A stretch of 7,721 bases of DNA from an uncultured Clostridia bacterium. GTDB taxonomy: Bacteria; Bacillota; Clostridia; Oscillospirales; Ruminococcaceae. The notes beneath the pieces were generated by a model, which was not told the DNA's origin, searched no databases, and saw only the letters and a program-made list of their open reading frames with translations. The position numbers and the translations under genes are program-made. Positions within the stretch are counted from its first letter, which is position 1. The number at the start of each line of letters is the position of its first letter. Shown here one piece after another: positions 1 to 5,310 of the stretch. The stretch spans positions 1 through 7,721 of the forward strand of contig CANQOJ010000107.1 of NCBI GenBank assembly GCA_947625455.1, in the 5' to 3' direction.

Positions 1-1208
1 GGAGATGCGCCCAAACCTTTTCCTACGGGAGTTGCCGCCTTAAGTGCCGCAGCGTCAAACTGCGGGTGCAGGAGAGTGTCGAGGTTTCTGGGATCTATCA
101 TTGCGACAGCCTTTTTCTCGTCTATCATGCCCTCGTCAACAAGGTCGCAGGCGATTTTGAGCGCAGCCTGTGCTGTTCTCTTGCCGTTTCTGCACTGGAG
201 CATATAGAGTTTTCCGTTCTCAACAGTGAACTCCATATCCTGCATATCTCTGTAATGATCTTCAAGAATACCGCAAACTCTTACAAAGTCATTATAAGCT
301 TCGGGGAATTTATCAGCCATCTGCGCGATAGGCATAGGAGTACGAACGCCCGCAACAACGTCCTCACCCTGTGCGTTGAACAAGAACTCGCCCATAAGCT
401 TCTTTTCGCCCGTAGCGGGATCGCGCGTAAATGCAACACCCGTGCCGGAGTTGTCGTTAAGGTTTCCGAATACCATCGGCATAACGTTTACTGCCGTACC
501 CCAGCTGTACGGAATATCGTTGTCGCGGCGGTATACGTTTGCTCTGGGGTTGTCCCATGAACGGAAAACAGCTTCAATCGCGAGTTTAAGCTGTTCAACA
601 GGATCGGACGGGAAGTCCTTTCCGAGCTGTTTTTTGTACTCAGCCTTGAACTGCATAGCAAGTTCCTTAAGGTCAGCGGCGGTAAGGTCAACGTCGAACT
701 TAACACCTTTCTTAGCCTTCATTTCGTCGATAAGCTGTTCAAAATACTTCTTTCCGACTTCCATAACAACGTCGGAGAACATCTGGATAAATCTTCTGTA
801 GCTGTCGTAAACAAATCTTTCAAACTTAGGATCGGGATTTCCCGCGATCATAGCGTTTACGACCTCGTCGTTAAGACCAAGGTTTAAGATAGTGTCCATC
901 ATACCGGGCATAGATGCTCTTGCGCCCGAACGAACGGAAACCAACAGCGGATTTTTAAGGTCGCCGAACTTTTTGCCGTTTTCCTTTTCCATCCAGGCAA
1001 CGCCATCCATTGCCTGCGCCATAATTTCATCATTGATTTTTCTGCCGTCCTCGTAATACTGAGTACAAGCCTCTGTGGTGATAGTGAAACCCTGCGGAAC
1101 AGGCAGACCTATCTCGGTCATTTCGGCAAGATTTGCGCCCTTGCCTCCAAGCAGGTTGCGCATTGTCATATTACCCTCTTTAAAGGTATAGACCCATTTT
1201 TTAGCCAT
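1..1208 (-). CDS. ppdK: Pyruvate, phosphate dikinase, N-terminal part (runs off left edge)
   Basis: The enzyme interconverts pyruvate + ATP + phosphate and PEP + AMP + PPi in the cytoplasm, acting in anaerobes as a reversible link between glycolysis and PEP. The 402 visible codons begin MAKKWVYTFKEGN and cover the ATP-grasp nucleotide-binding domain. Visible landmarks are GGKGANLAEM (Lys23), SVRSGARASMPGMMDT (Arg93, residues 91-106), TGVAFTRDPATGE (256-268) and QDMEF...YMLQCRNGKRTA (Asp324, Glu326, Gln338, Arg340). These match the ATP-site residues known for the Clostridium symbiosum enzyme, allowing for small offsets. Full family members are about 875 residues, so the phosphohistidine swivel domain and the C-terminal PEP/pyruvate barrel lie outside the window; the break falls at the start of the swivel domain (PVGKGLGAS). 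The start is fixed by AGGAGG 9 bases upstream. No frameshift is visible. It is transcribed away from the DUF1540 gene and appears to have its own promoter. Confidence 0.97.
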   Translation of the reverse strand, partial: MAKKWVYTFKEGNMTMRNLLGGKGANLAEMTEIGLPVPQGFTITTEACTQYYEDGRKINDEIMAQAMDGVAWMEKENGKKFGDLKNPLLVSVRSGARASMPGMMDTILNLGLNDEVVNAMIAGNPDPKFERFVYDSYRRFIQMFSDVVMEVGKKYFEQLIDEMKAKKGVKFDVDLTAADLKELAMQFKAEYKKQLGKDFPSDPVEQLKLAIEAVFRSWDNPRANVYRRDNDIPYSWGTAVNVMPMVFGNLNDNSGTGVAFTRDPATGEKKLMGEFLFNAQGEDVVAGVRTPMPIAQMADKFPEAYNDFVRVCGILEDHYRDMQDMEFTVENGKLYMLQCRNGKRTAQAALKIACDLVDEGMIDEKKAVAMIDPRNLDTLLHPQFDAAALKAATPVGKGLGAS

Positions 1209-1217
1209 TGGAATATT

Positions 1218-1223
1218 CCTCCT
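1218..1223 (-). promoter_or_regulatory. Shine-Dalgarno site of ppdK
   Basis: Read on the minus strand this is a perfect AGGAGG, 9 bases before the ATG at 1208. It settles the ppdK start and suggests efficient translation. Confidence 0.85.
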
Positions 1224-1282
1224 GATTTGAAATTTAGAACTAAGACGCGGGTAAAACACGCCGCTCTTAAACTCTATCAGAT

Positions 1283-1291
1283 ATTATAACA
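1283..1291 (-). promoter_or_regulatory. Extended -10 promoter for ppdK
   Basis: On the minus strand the sequence TGTTATAAT is a perfect TATAAT with the TGn extension. At 17-bp spacing the -35 region (TAGAAA) is poor, so the extended -10 probably carries recognition. Transcription should start near 1276, giving a leader of about 68 nt. An upstream TTGGCA at 1298-1303 is too close (9 bp) to be its -35 box. Confidence 0.6.
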
Positions 1292-1382
1292 TAAATGTGC
1301 CAAAATTTCTATATAATTTTTAAATTTTTTTGGAAAAATCGGCAGTTTTTTCTTTGTAACTTGCATTTTAATTCATAAACCG

Positions 1383-1400
1383 AGCAAAAACTTTTTTGCT
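1383..1400. repeat. Short inverted repeat AGCAAAAA / TTTTTGCT
   Basis: Perfect 8-bp arms (1383-1390 and 1393-1400) are separated by only CT. The repeat lies in the divergent gap between ppdK and the DUF1540 gene and overlaps the -35 box proposed for the latter. It could be a protein-binding palindrome or a small hairpin; nothing in the sequence decides this. Confidence 0.4.
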
Positions 1401-1424
1401 TTGTTCAAATTTATGTCATATAGA
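1396..1424 (+). promoter_or_regulatory. Possible promoter of the DUF1540 gene
   Basis: TTGCTT (1396-1401) and TATAGA (1419-1424) are separated by 17 bp. Both are imperfect sigma-A boxes, so this is the best candidate rather than a firm call. It would give a leader of about 80 nt before the ATG at 1512, containing a small GCGG-CAAAA-CCGC hairpin. Confidence 0.35.
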
Positions 1425-1497
1425 AAGTTTTTTCACATGAATAATCCGCTCTTAAATGTCAAAAATAATCCTGCGGCAAAACCGCGAGTTTACTTTC

Positions 1498-1504
1498 AAA
1501 GGAG
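1498..1504 (+). promoter_or_regulatory. Shine-Dalgarno site that decides the DUF1540 start
   Basis: AAAGGAG lies 7 bases before the ATG at 1512 but only 1 base before an in-frame ATG at 1506. The spacing therefore selects 1512, and rejects the much longer extension back to 1401. Confidence 0.75.
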
Positions 1505-1511
1505 AATGAAT

Positions 1512-1688
1512 ATGGGAACAGAATATGCAAACAAGCACATCGGCTGTACTATCCACAACTGCGAAAACCACTGCTGCTGCGGAGATTACTGCTCGCTCGA
1601 CAAAATCGAAGTAGGCACTCACGAGGCAAACCCCACTGTTGTTCAGTGTACCGATTGCCTTTCGTTTAAGGCTAAGCCCGGAGTATAA
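1512..1688 (+). CDS. Small cysteine-rich DUF1540-family protein, 58 aa
   Basis: The protein begins MGTEYANKHIGC and has eight cysteines at residues 12, 17, 21, 22, 23, 27, 46 and 49, plus histidines at 9, 15, 20 and 37. The pattern of an N-terminal Cys cluster, then a short I-x-V-G stretch, then C-x-x-C-L-S-F near the end matches DUF1540, a small Firmicutes family of unknown function; some members carry one or two copies of this unit and this protein carries one. The Cys/His density suggests metal binding (zinc or iron), which is inference. There is no signal peptide or membrane segment, so it is probably cytosolic. A longer reading frame starts at 1401, but its extra 37 residues show no family pattern and no ribosome site. 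The gene is transcribed alone, divergent from ppdK and convergent with fucO. Confidence 0.85.
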   Translation: MGTEYANKHIGCTIHNCENHCCCGDYCSLDKIEVGTHEANPTVVQCTDCLSFKAKPGV

Positions 1689-1692
1689 GACC

Positions 1693-1715
1693 AGAGGCTA
1701 GAGATCAAGAGGCTG
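1693..1715. repeat. Fragment of the CTAG-heptad repeat after the DUF1540 stop
   Basis: This stretch shares the 11-mer AGAGGCTAGAG (1693-1703) with the left arm of the large palindrome (1903-1913) and continues with a related AGAGGCT. It looks like a remnant of the same heptad element about 200 bp away. The match is short, so chance similarity is possible. Confidence 0.4.
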
Positions 1716-1729
1716 TAAGCCGGAATAAC

Positions 1730-1755
1730 GCCCCCGTGTTTTTTAGCGCGGGGGC
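1730..1755 (+). terminator. GC-rich hairpin with T-run in the loop, possible terminator
   Basis: GCCCCCGTG (1730-1738) pairs with CGCGGGGGC (1747-1755), giving a 9-bp stem with one G-T wobble. The loop is TTTTTTAG. It starts 41 bp after the DUF1540 stop, where a terminator is expected. Unlike a classic intrinsic terminator, it has no T-tract after the stem on either strand; the T-run is inside the loop. The hairpin is certain, its function is not. Confidence 0.45.
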
Positions 1756-1798
1756 AAAGCTGTATAAAAGAATTAACGTTGTTTTGTATTAAATGTTG

Positions 1799-2040
1799 TT
1801 TTCTATTATGAGCAAAAGAACCCCACCTTCACCAGCCGTAATAGAAAGTTTTTGAAAAGGGTTCAAGGGGAAAACCTACTAGAAGCTAGAAAATAAGAAG
1901 TTAGAGGCTAGAGTTTGATACAAAACAAGATTATATCTTCAAATCATGTTTTGACTTCAACTCTAGCTTCTAGCTTCTTAACCTCTAGTTTCTAGTAGGG
2001 GTTTTCCCCTTGCTAAATCTACTGTTTGGCGTACCTTGTT
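1799..2040. repeat. Intergenic repeat element, copy A (interrupted form)
   Basis: This copy shares with copy B (4249-4361) the order TTTTCTATTA, then AAAGAACCCCACC, TCACCAGCCGT, AAAGTTTT, GAAAAGGG, GTTCAAGGGG, AAAAC, and on the right GTTTTCCCC, CTTGC and GTACNTTGTT. Both copies have the same orientation. In copy A the hairpin at the right end is split by a second palindrome (1876-1998), and about 15 extra bases separate CTTGC from GTACCTTGTT. No protein is encoded. It fills the gap between the convergent DUF1540 and fucO genes and ends 10 bp from the fucO stop codon. Confidence 0.8.
1864..2012. repeat. 149-bp composite palindrome
   Basis: Outer arms CAAGGGGAAAAC (1864-1875) and GTTTTCCCCTTG (2001-2012) correspond to the compact hairpin of copy B. 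Between them are inner 57-bp arms, 1876-1932 and 1942-1998. By hand alignment these match as inverted repeats at 46 of 57 positions, with a 9-base centre ATATCTTCA. The inner arms consist largely of heptads of the type CTAGAAG, TTAGAGG and CTAGAGG. As RNA this would fold into one long imperfect stem. It resembles a miniature inverted-repeat insertion, but I could not identify terminal direct repeats with confidence. Confidence 0.8.
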
Positions 2041-2050
2041 GGTCTAAAGA

Positions 2051-3196
2051 TTAAAGAAGCTTTTTGTAAAGTTCGGAGATTTCCTCAACCGATGTATCGC
2101 GGGGATTTCCGGGACGGCATGCGTCTGCATATGCCGATTCGGACAGGAACTGAACATCTTCGGGCTTTACAATATCCTTGAGGTTTTCGGGAATTCCAAC
2201 GTCCTTAGCAAGCTGCTTAACCGCGTCAATCGCAGCTTTTCTGTATTCCTCCTGCGACATTTCATCAACGCCCTTAACGCCCATTGCACGGGCAATTTCG
2301 CGGTACTTCTCGCCTGTTTCGGGAGCGTTATACTCCATAACTGTCGGCAGAATGATAGCGTTTGCAATTCCGTGAGGAGTGTCGTAGAGTGCGCCGAGAG
2401 GGTGAGCCATTGAGTGAACTATGCCAAGTCCGACATTTGAAAAGCCCATTCCCGCAACATACTGTCCTAATGCCATACCCTCGCGTCCGTCGGGCGTATT
2501 ATCAACAGCACCGCGCAAATTCTTGGAGATTATCTCGATTGCCTTAAGGTGGAACATATCCGACAGCTCCCACGCGCCCTTTGTGATATAACCCTCAATA
2601 GCGTGCGTCAGAGCGTCCATGCCGGTAGCGGCTGTAAGGCTCTTAGGCATTGTCGACATCATATCGGGATCAACCACTGCGACAACAGGAATATCGTGAA
2701 CGTCAACGCAAACCATCTTGCGGTTCTTTTCAACGTCCGTTATGACATAGTTAATCGTAACCTCAGCAGCCGTACCTGCCGTTGTGGGAACAGCGATAAT
2801 GGGAACTGCGGGTTTCTTTGTGGGAGCAACTCCCTCCAGGCTTCTTACATCAGCAAACTCCGGATTGTTTATAATAATTCCTATAGCCTTTGCGGTATCG
2901 ATTGACGAACCGCCGCCGACAGCTATTATATAATCAGCGCCGCTTTTCTTGAACGCCTCAACTCCGCTCTGAACGTTTTCAATGGTCGGATTAGGCTTTA
3001 TGTTGCTGTACAGTTCATAAGCAAGTCCTGCGCCGTCAAGAACGTCGGTCACCTTTTTGGTAACGCCGAACTTTATAAGGTCGGGATCGGAACAAAGCAG
3101 CGCCTTTTTAAATCCTCTTGCCTTGGCTTCGTCGGCAACTGCCGCAAGCGCTCCTTTTCCGTGATAAGAGGTTTCGTTGAGTACAAATCTGTTCAT
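2051..3196 (-). CDS. fucO: Lactaldehyde reductase (1,2-propanediol oxidoreductase), iron-dependent
   Basis: This cytosolic group III alcohol dehydrogenase reduces L-lactaldehyde to L-1,2-propanediol with NADH, disposing of reducing power from fucose or rhamnose breakdown. At 381 residues it is one or two shorter than the E. coli protein and clearly similar along its length. Shared blocks include PTTAGTAAEVTINYVITD (137-154), DALTHAIEGYIT (194-205), MALGQYVAGMGFSNVGLG (241-258) and MAHPLGALYDTPHG (263-276). All four iron ligands are present: Asp194, His198, His261 and His275 (E. coli 196, 200, 263, 277). GGGSSID (94-100) is the dinucleotide-binding turn, and Asp37 matches E. coli Asp39, linked to NAD over NADP preference. 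AAAGG lies about 12 bases before the ATG, rather far. No fucose or rhamnose genes adjoin it, so its substrate in this host could also be another short aldehyde. It stands alone with its own promoter. Confidence 0.93.
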   Translation of the reverse strand: MNRFVLNETSYHGKGALAAVADEAKARGFKKALLCSDPDLIKFGVTKKVTDVLDGAGLAYELYSNIKPNPTIENVQSGVEAFKKSGADYIIAVGGGSSIDTAKAIGIIINNPEFADVRSLEGVAPTKKPAVPIIAVPTTAGTAAEVTINYVITDVEKNRKMVCVDVHDIPVVAVVDPDMMSTMPKSLTAATGMDALTHAIEGYITKGAWELSDMFHLKAIEIISKNLRGAVDNTPDGREGMALGQYVAGMGFSNVGLGIVHSMAHPLGALYDTPHGIANAIILPTVMEYNAPETGEKYREIARAMGVKGVDEMSQEEYRKAAIDAVKQLAKDVGIPENLKDIVKPEDVQFLSESAYADACRPGNPRDTSVEEISELYKKLL

Positions 3197-3244
3197 TGGT
3201 TTACATTTCCTTTCTGATAATGAATTTCAATTTCAATTTGTGAC

Positions 3245-3270
3245 AATGCAATAAAAGTTTTTACTGCACT
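3245..3270 (-). promoter_or_regulatory. Inverted repeat in the fucO leader
   Basis: Arms 3245-3256 (AATGCAATAAAA) and 3259-3270 (TTTTACTGCACT) pair over 12 positions, two of them wobble pairs in the minus-strand RNA, around a 2-base centre. It lies 10-35 nt after the predicted fucO transcription start. It could be an operator or a leader hairpin; there is no T-tract to suggest an attenuator. Confidence 0.45.
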
Positions 3271-3286
3271 GCCCCCCACATAGTAT

Positions 3287-3315
3287 ATTATACACTAATT
3301 TCCAAATTTTTTCAA
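3287..3315 (-). promoter_or_regulatory. Sigma-A promoter of fucO
   Basis: On the minus strand TTGAAA (3310-3315) is followed after exactly 17 bp by TATAAT (3287-3292). Five of six bases match at -35 and all six at -10. Predicted start is near 3280, with a leader of about 84 nt. Confidence 0.8.
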
Positions 3316-3369
3316 GTGCTTTCTTGGTGAAAATTTTATGTCAAGCAAAGAATTTCAGACAAAAAAATC

Positions 3370-3382
3370 GTGCAAATTGCAC
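3370..3382. promoter_or_regulatory. Perfect palindrome GTGCAAATTGCAC in divergent promoter region
   Basis: A 13-bp perfect palindrome with a single central A lies between the divergent fucO and metalloprotease promoters. Its centre is about 65 bp upstream of the plus-strand transcription start and about 96 bp upstream of the fucO start. That is a plausible place for an activator or shared regulator. I do not recognise a named motif. Confidence 0.4.
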
Positions 3383-3405
3383 AAATAAAAAATTCCCGCC
3401 ATTTA

Positions 3406-3434
3406 TTGACAGAAGTCATTCAATGTGTTATAAT
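3406..3434 (+). promoter_or_regulatory. Consensus sigma-A promoter of the SprA-related gene
   Basis: TTGACA (3406-3411), a 17-bp spacer and TATAAT (3429-3434) match the consensus at all twelve positions; TGT just before the -10 box adds the extended -10 feature. Predicted start is near 3441, giving a leader of about 32 nt. Confidence 0.88.
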
Positions 3435-3472
3435 ATTTAAAAGTATATAGATTTATAAAGCGGGGTGATTTT

Positions 3473-4108
3473 ATGGCATTATCTCCGATTTCGGGAACAT
3501 CAATCGGCGCGGTTCCTCAAAAAACGACGTCTGAAAATCTCGAAAATATGATTTCAAAGCTTGAAAAACAGCGCGAAGAAGTCAGACGGCAGGCTGATTC
3601 CGACAACAGGAACAAGATGATGAACGCGCTTGAAAACAGGCTTAACAATCTTGAAAACCGCCTCTCAAAGCTTAAACAGCGTGAGGAAGAACAGGACGGC
3701 GAATGTCAGACCTGCAAAAACCGCAAGTATCAGGACGGTTCTGACGATCCGGGAGTTTCGTTCAAAAACGCCACGACAATTTCAAAAGGCGCGGCGGAGG
3801 CTGCTGTAAGAGGTCACGAACACGAACATGTTGTGCGCGAACAGGCAAAAGCCGAGATGACGGGGCGCGAGGTTGTTTCGCAGAACGTAAGAATAAAATA
3901 CGGCATCTGCCCGGAATGCGGCGACAGCTACTGTGCGGGCGGAGTTACGACTACTGTTACACGGGCGAAAAGCGAACCTCCTGTTGAAACGGACAACGGT
4001 GATGAAAGCAAGGGTGTTTCGGCTAAGAAAGAGCTTGAAAACCGTTTTGCCGTGGGAATGTATGACGAACAGGAAGAATACGGGAAGTTGCTTAATGTTG
4101 TGGCTTAA
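3473..4108 (+). CDS. SprA-related putative zinc metalloprotease, 211 aa
   Basis: Residues 18-73 are rich in Glu, Lys, Arg, Leu and Asn with heptad-like spacing (LENRLNNLENRLSKL) and should form a coiled coil. The conserved domain follows: CQTCKNRKYQDGSDDPGVSF (78-97), then GHEHEHV (114-120), whose HEHEH at 115-119 fits HExxH, then VVSQNVRIKYGICPECG (134-150). CxxC pairs sit at 78/81 and 146/149. This order matches the SprA-related family (Pfam PF12118), often labelled putative metalloprotease; substrate and role are unknown to me. There is no signal peptide or membrane segment. The tail (165-211) is charged and looks disordered. GGGGTGAT just upstream of the ATG serves as ribosome site. It is monocistronic, with a consensus promoter upstream and a hairpin 16 bp after the stop. 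Protease activity is inferred from the motif; the third zinc ligand is not obvious, and the CxxC pairs could bind a structural metal. Confidence 0.8.
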   Translation: MALSPISGTSIGAVPQKTTSENLENMISKLEKQREEVRRQADSDNRNKMMNALENRLNNLENRLSKLKQREEEQDGECQTCKNRKYQDGSDDPGVSFKNATTISKGAAEAAVRGHEHEHVVREQAKAEMTGREVVSQNVRIKYGICPECGDSYCAGGVTTTVTRAKSEPPVETDNGDESKGVSAKKELENRFAVGMYDEQEEYGKLLNVVA

Positions 4109-4117
4109 ATAGAGATT

Positions 4118-4153
4118 GTAAAAAAACCTCCGTGCTGAATGGCGCGGAGGTTT
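4118..4153 (-). terminator. Intrinsic terminator, strongest for the minus strand
   Basis: AAACCTCCGTGC (4124-4135) pairs with GCGCGGAGGTTT (4142-4153) in a 12-bp stem with one G-T wobble and loop TGAATG. Read on the minus strand the stem is followed by a run of seven T, a classic terminator for the DHH gene, whose stop is 218 bp earlier. On the plus strand the hairpin lies 16 bp after the SprA-related stop and ends in TTT only, so it probably works more weakly in that direction. Confidence 0.85.
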
Positions 4154-4187
4154 CGCATTGACAGAAGAATTGCGTTCAATTAAGAAC

Positions 4188-4241
4188 AACGTTCGGCGTT
4201 TGCGGGGACTTTCCCACCGCACCGCCACCATGGCGAACGTT
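4188..4241. repeat. Spaced inverted repeat AACGTTCG ... CGAACGTT
   Basis: Perfect 8-bp arms (4188-4195 and 4234-4241) enclose 38 GC-rich bases. These include a smaller imperfect hairpin, TGCGG-GGA / TCC-CCGCA (about 4201-4221), and a repeated ACCGC. It borders repeat copy B on the left; an AACGTT also precedes copy A (1775-1780), so one arm may belong to the repeat family. No coding potential is seen. Confidence 0.45.
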
Positions 4242-4248
4242 AATATTG

Positions 4249-4361
4249 TTTTTCTATTAGGTGTCAAAGAACCCCACCCTCACCAGCCGTTATAAAAAGT
4301 TTTGAAAAGGGGTTCAAGGGGGAAAACTTTTTCAAAAGTTTTCCCCCTTGCGTACTTTGTT
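4249..4361. repeat. Intergenic repeat element, copy B (compact form)
   Basis: About 113 bp, matching copy A (1799-2040) in the same order and orientation, including AAAGAACCCCACC and TCACCAGCCGT without interruption. The right part is a perfect hairpin (4315-4350), followed directly by GCGTACTTTGTT. The element ends 9 bp before the stop codon of the DHH gene, almost the same placement as copy A beside fucO. No protein is encoded. Confidence 0.8.
4315..4350. repeat. Perfect 17-bp-arm hairpin within copy B
   Basis: Arm 4315-4331 (CAAGGGGGAAAACTTTT) and arm 4334-4350 are exact reverse complements separated by TC. In minus-strand transcripts the hairpin would form about 21 nt after the DHH stop codon. 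No T-tract follows, so it may stabilise the 3' end rather than terminate; the true terminator appears to be at 4118-4153. Confidence 0.85.
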
Positions 4362-4370
4362 CCTTGCGGT

Positions 4371-5303
4371 TTATTTATACAGTTTATCGTAATTCACAAG
4401 TTCGTTTATAAGTTCGGGAACTTTTGTCGGCGCGTCCTCGTCGCTGAACTGGCACGTTCCTACCGCCATATGTCCGCCGCCGCCGTATTTCAGCATCAGC
4501 CTGCCGACATTGACATGTGATGTTCTCGTGAGAATTGAATATCCCACAGCGCATGAACAGCCTTTCCCGCCTTTGCCGTCAACTATCCAGCAGCTTATGT
4601 TCTGTTCGGGATAAAGCGAGTAAATAAGGAAACGGTTGCCCGTATAGATCGGATTTACCCCGCGCAAATCACTTATTATAACGTCGCCCTCGGTTCTCGT
4701 GTGCGCGTAAACCATTTCCTTGAACAGCTCGGTCTGCTCGTTGTACAGCTTTATTCTCTCCTGAATATCGGGCAGTTCAAGAATTTCTTTCGTGCTCATA
4801 TATGCACAGCATTTCAAAAGCTTCTCCATAAGCTGATAGTTGCTTATCGTAAAGTTTCTGAAACGTCCCAGACCTGTTCTAGGATCCATAAGAAATCCTA
4901 TAAGTATCCAGCCCTGTGGATTTAATATTTCATCTCTCGTGAGATTACCGCTGTCCACCTTGTCTACCGCTTCCATAAGGTCATCAAAATTCGGAAAACG
5001 CTCTTTCCCGCCGTAATACTCGTAGATAATGCGCGCACAGCTTGGCGTAATACGGCTTTCGCCCTTATACTTACCCTTATATCTGATACGTTCTTCCTCG
5101 CTTGAATGATGGTCAAACCACAACCCGCACCCCTCTACGAAAGGAACGTTTGCCAGGCAATCGTTTTCCGTCACAGGCACAAGACCGTCCTGCAAATCCT
5201 TTGGGTGAGCAAAAGTCCAGCTGTCAACAACGCCCGCGCTGAGCAGCAGCGCGCCGCACGCAAGTCCGTCGAAATCTGAACGCGTAATCAATCTCATAGC
5301 CAT
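4371..5303 (-). CDS. DHH/DHHA1-family phosphoesterase, 310 aa
   Basis: The DHH superfamily comprises metal-dependent (usually manganese) phosphoesterases such as exopolyphosphatase, RecJ, and NrnA or cyclic-dinucleotide hydrolases. The visible motifs are RSDFDGLACG at 8-17 (Asp10, Asp12), a probable motif II at Asp48, DHHSSEE at 64-70 (Asp64, His65, His66) and Asp114 in EAVDKVDSGNLT (111-122). The C-terminal DHHA1 domain carries LKYGGGGHMAVGTC (271-284), the glycine-rich substrate loop. No membrane, PAS or GGDEF domain is present, so it is not GdpP and should be a free cytosolic enzyme. Polyphosphate, nanoRNA and pAp are all possible substrates; the sequence does not choose between them. AGAGGT, 8 bases upstream, favours the first ATG over an in-frame one two codons later. 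It has its own promoter in the 141-bp gap after the transglutaminase gene and a terminator at 4118-4153. Confidence 0.88.
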   Translation of the reverse strand: MAMRLITRSDFDGLACGALLLSAGVVDSWTFAHPKDLQDGLVPVTENDCLANVPFVEGCGLWFDHHSSEEERIRYKGKYKGESRITPSCARIIYEYYGGKERFPNFDDLMEAVDKVDSGNLTRDEILNPQGWILIGFLMDPRTGLGRFRNFTISNYQLMEKLLKCCAYMSTKEILELPDIQERIKLYNEQTELFKEMVYAHTRTEGDVIISDLRGVNPIYTGNRFLIYSLYPEQNISCWIVDGKGGKGCSCAVGYSILTRTSHVNVGRLMLKYGGGGHMAVGTCQFSDEDAPTKVPELINELVNYDKLYK

Positions 5304-5310
5304 GGAACTA

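Noticed and set aside
66..801. Plus-strand and minus-strand open frames of 72-164 codons
   Set aside because: They overlap the well-conserved ppdK frame on the minus strand and have compositions typical of antisense shadows, without recognisable domains.
1298..1303. TTGGCA as -35 box for ppdK
   Set aside because: It is only 9 bp from the TATAAT at 1283-1288, and at proper spacing the partner would be CTGATA, which is weak.
1401..1511. Longer N-terminus for the DUF1540 protein
   Set aside because: The extra 37 residues match no family pattern, and AAAGGAG points to the ATG at 1512.
1876..1998. CRISPR array
   Set aside because: The heptad units are too short, there are no regular spacers, and the overall structure is a single inverted repeat.
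1689..2050. Insertion sequence with transposase
   Set aside because: The gap contains no meaningful open frame; only non-coding inverted repeats are present.
2167..2905. Several open frames inside fucO on both strands
   Set aside because: All lie within the clear fucO coding region and encode no recognisable motif.
3197..3286. Riboswitch in the fucO leader
   Set aside because: The leader is only about 84 nt with one simple palindrome; no known riboswitch core or terminator/antiterminator pair is visible.
3782..4267. Minus-strand frame of 161 codons opposite the SprA-related gene
   Set aside because: It is antisense to conserved motifs (HEHEH, CxxC), crosses a terminator hairpin, and has a Phe/Arg/Ala-rich shadow composition.
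4302..4520. Plus-strand frame of 72 codons over repeat copy B
   Set aside because: It begins inside the repeat and runs antisense into the conserved DHHA1 motif; no ribosome site is apparent.
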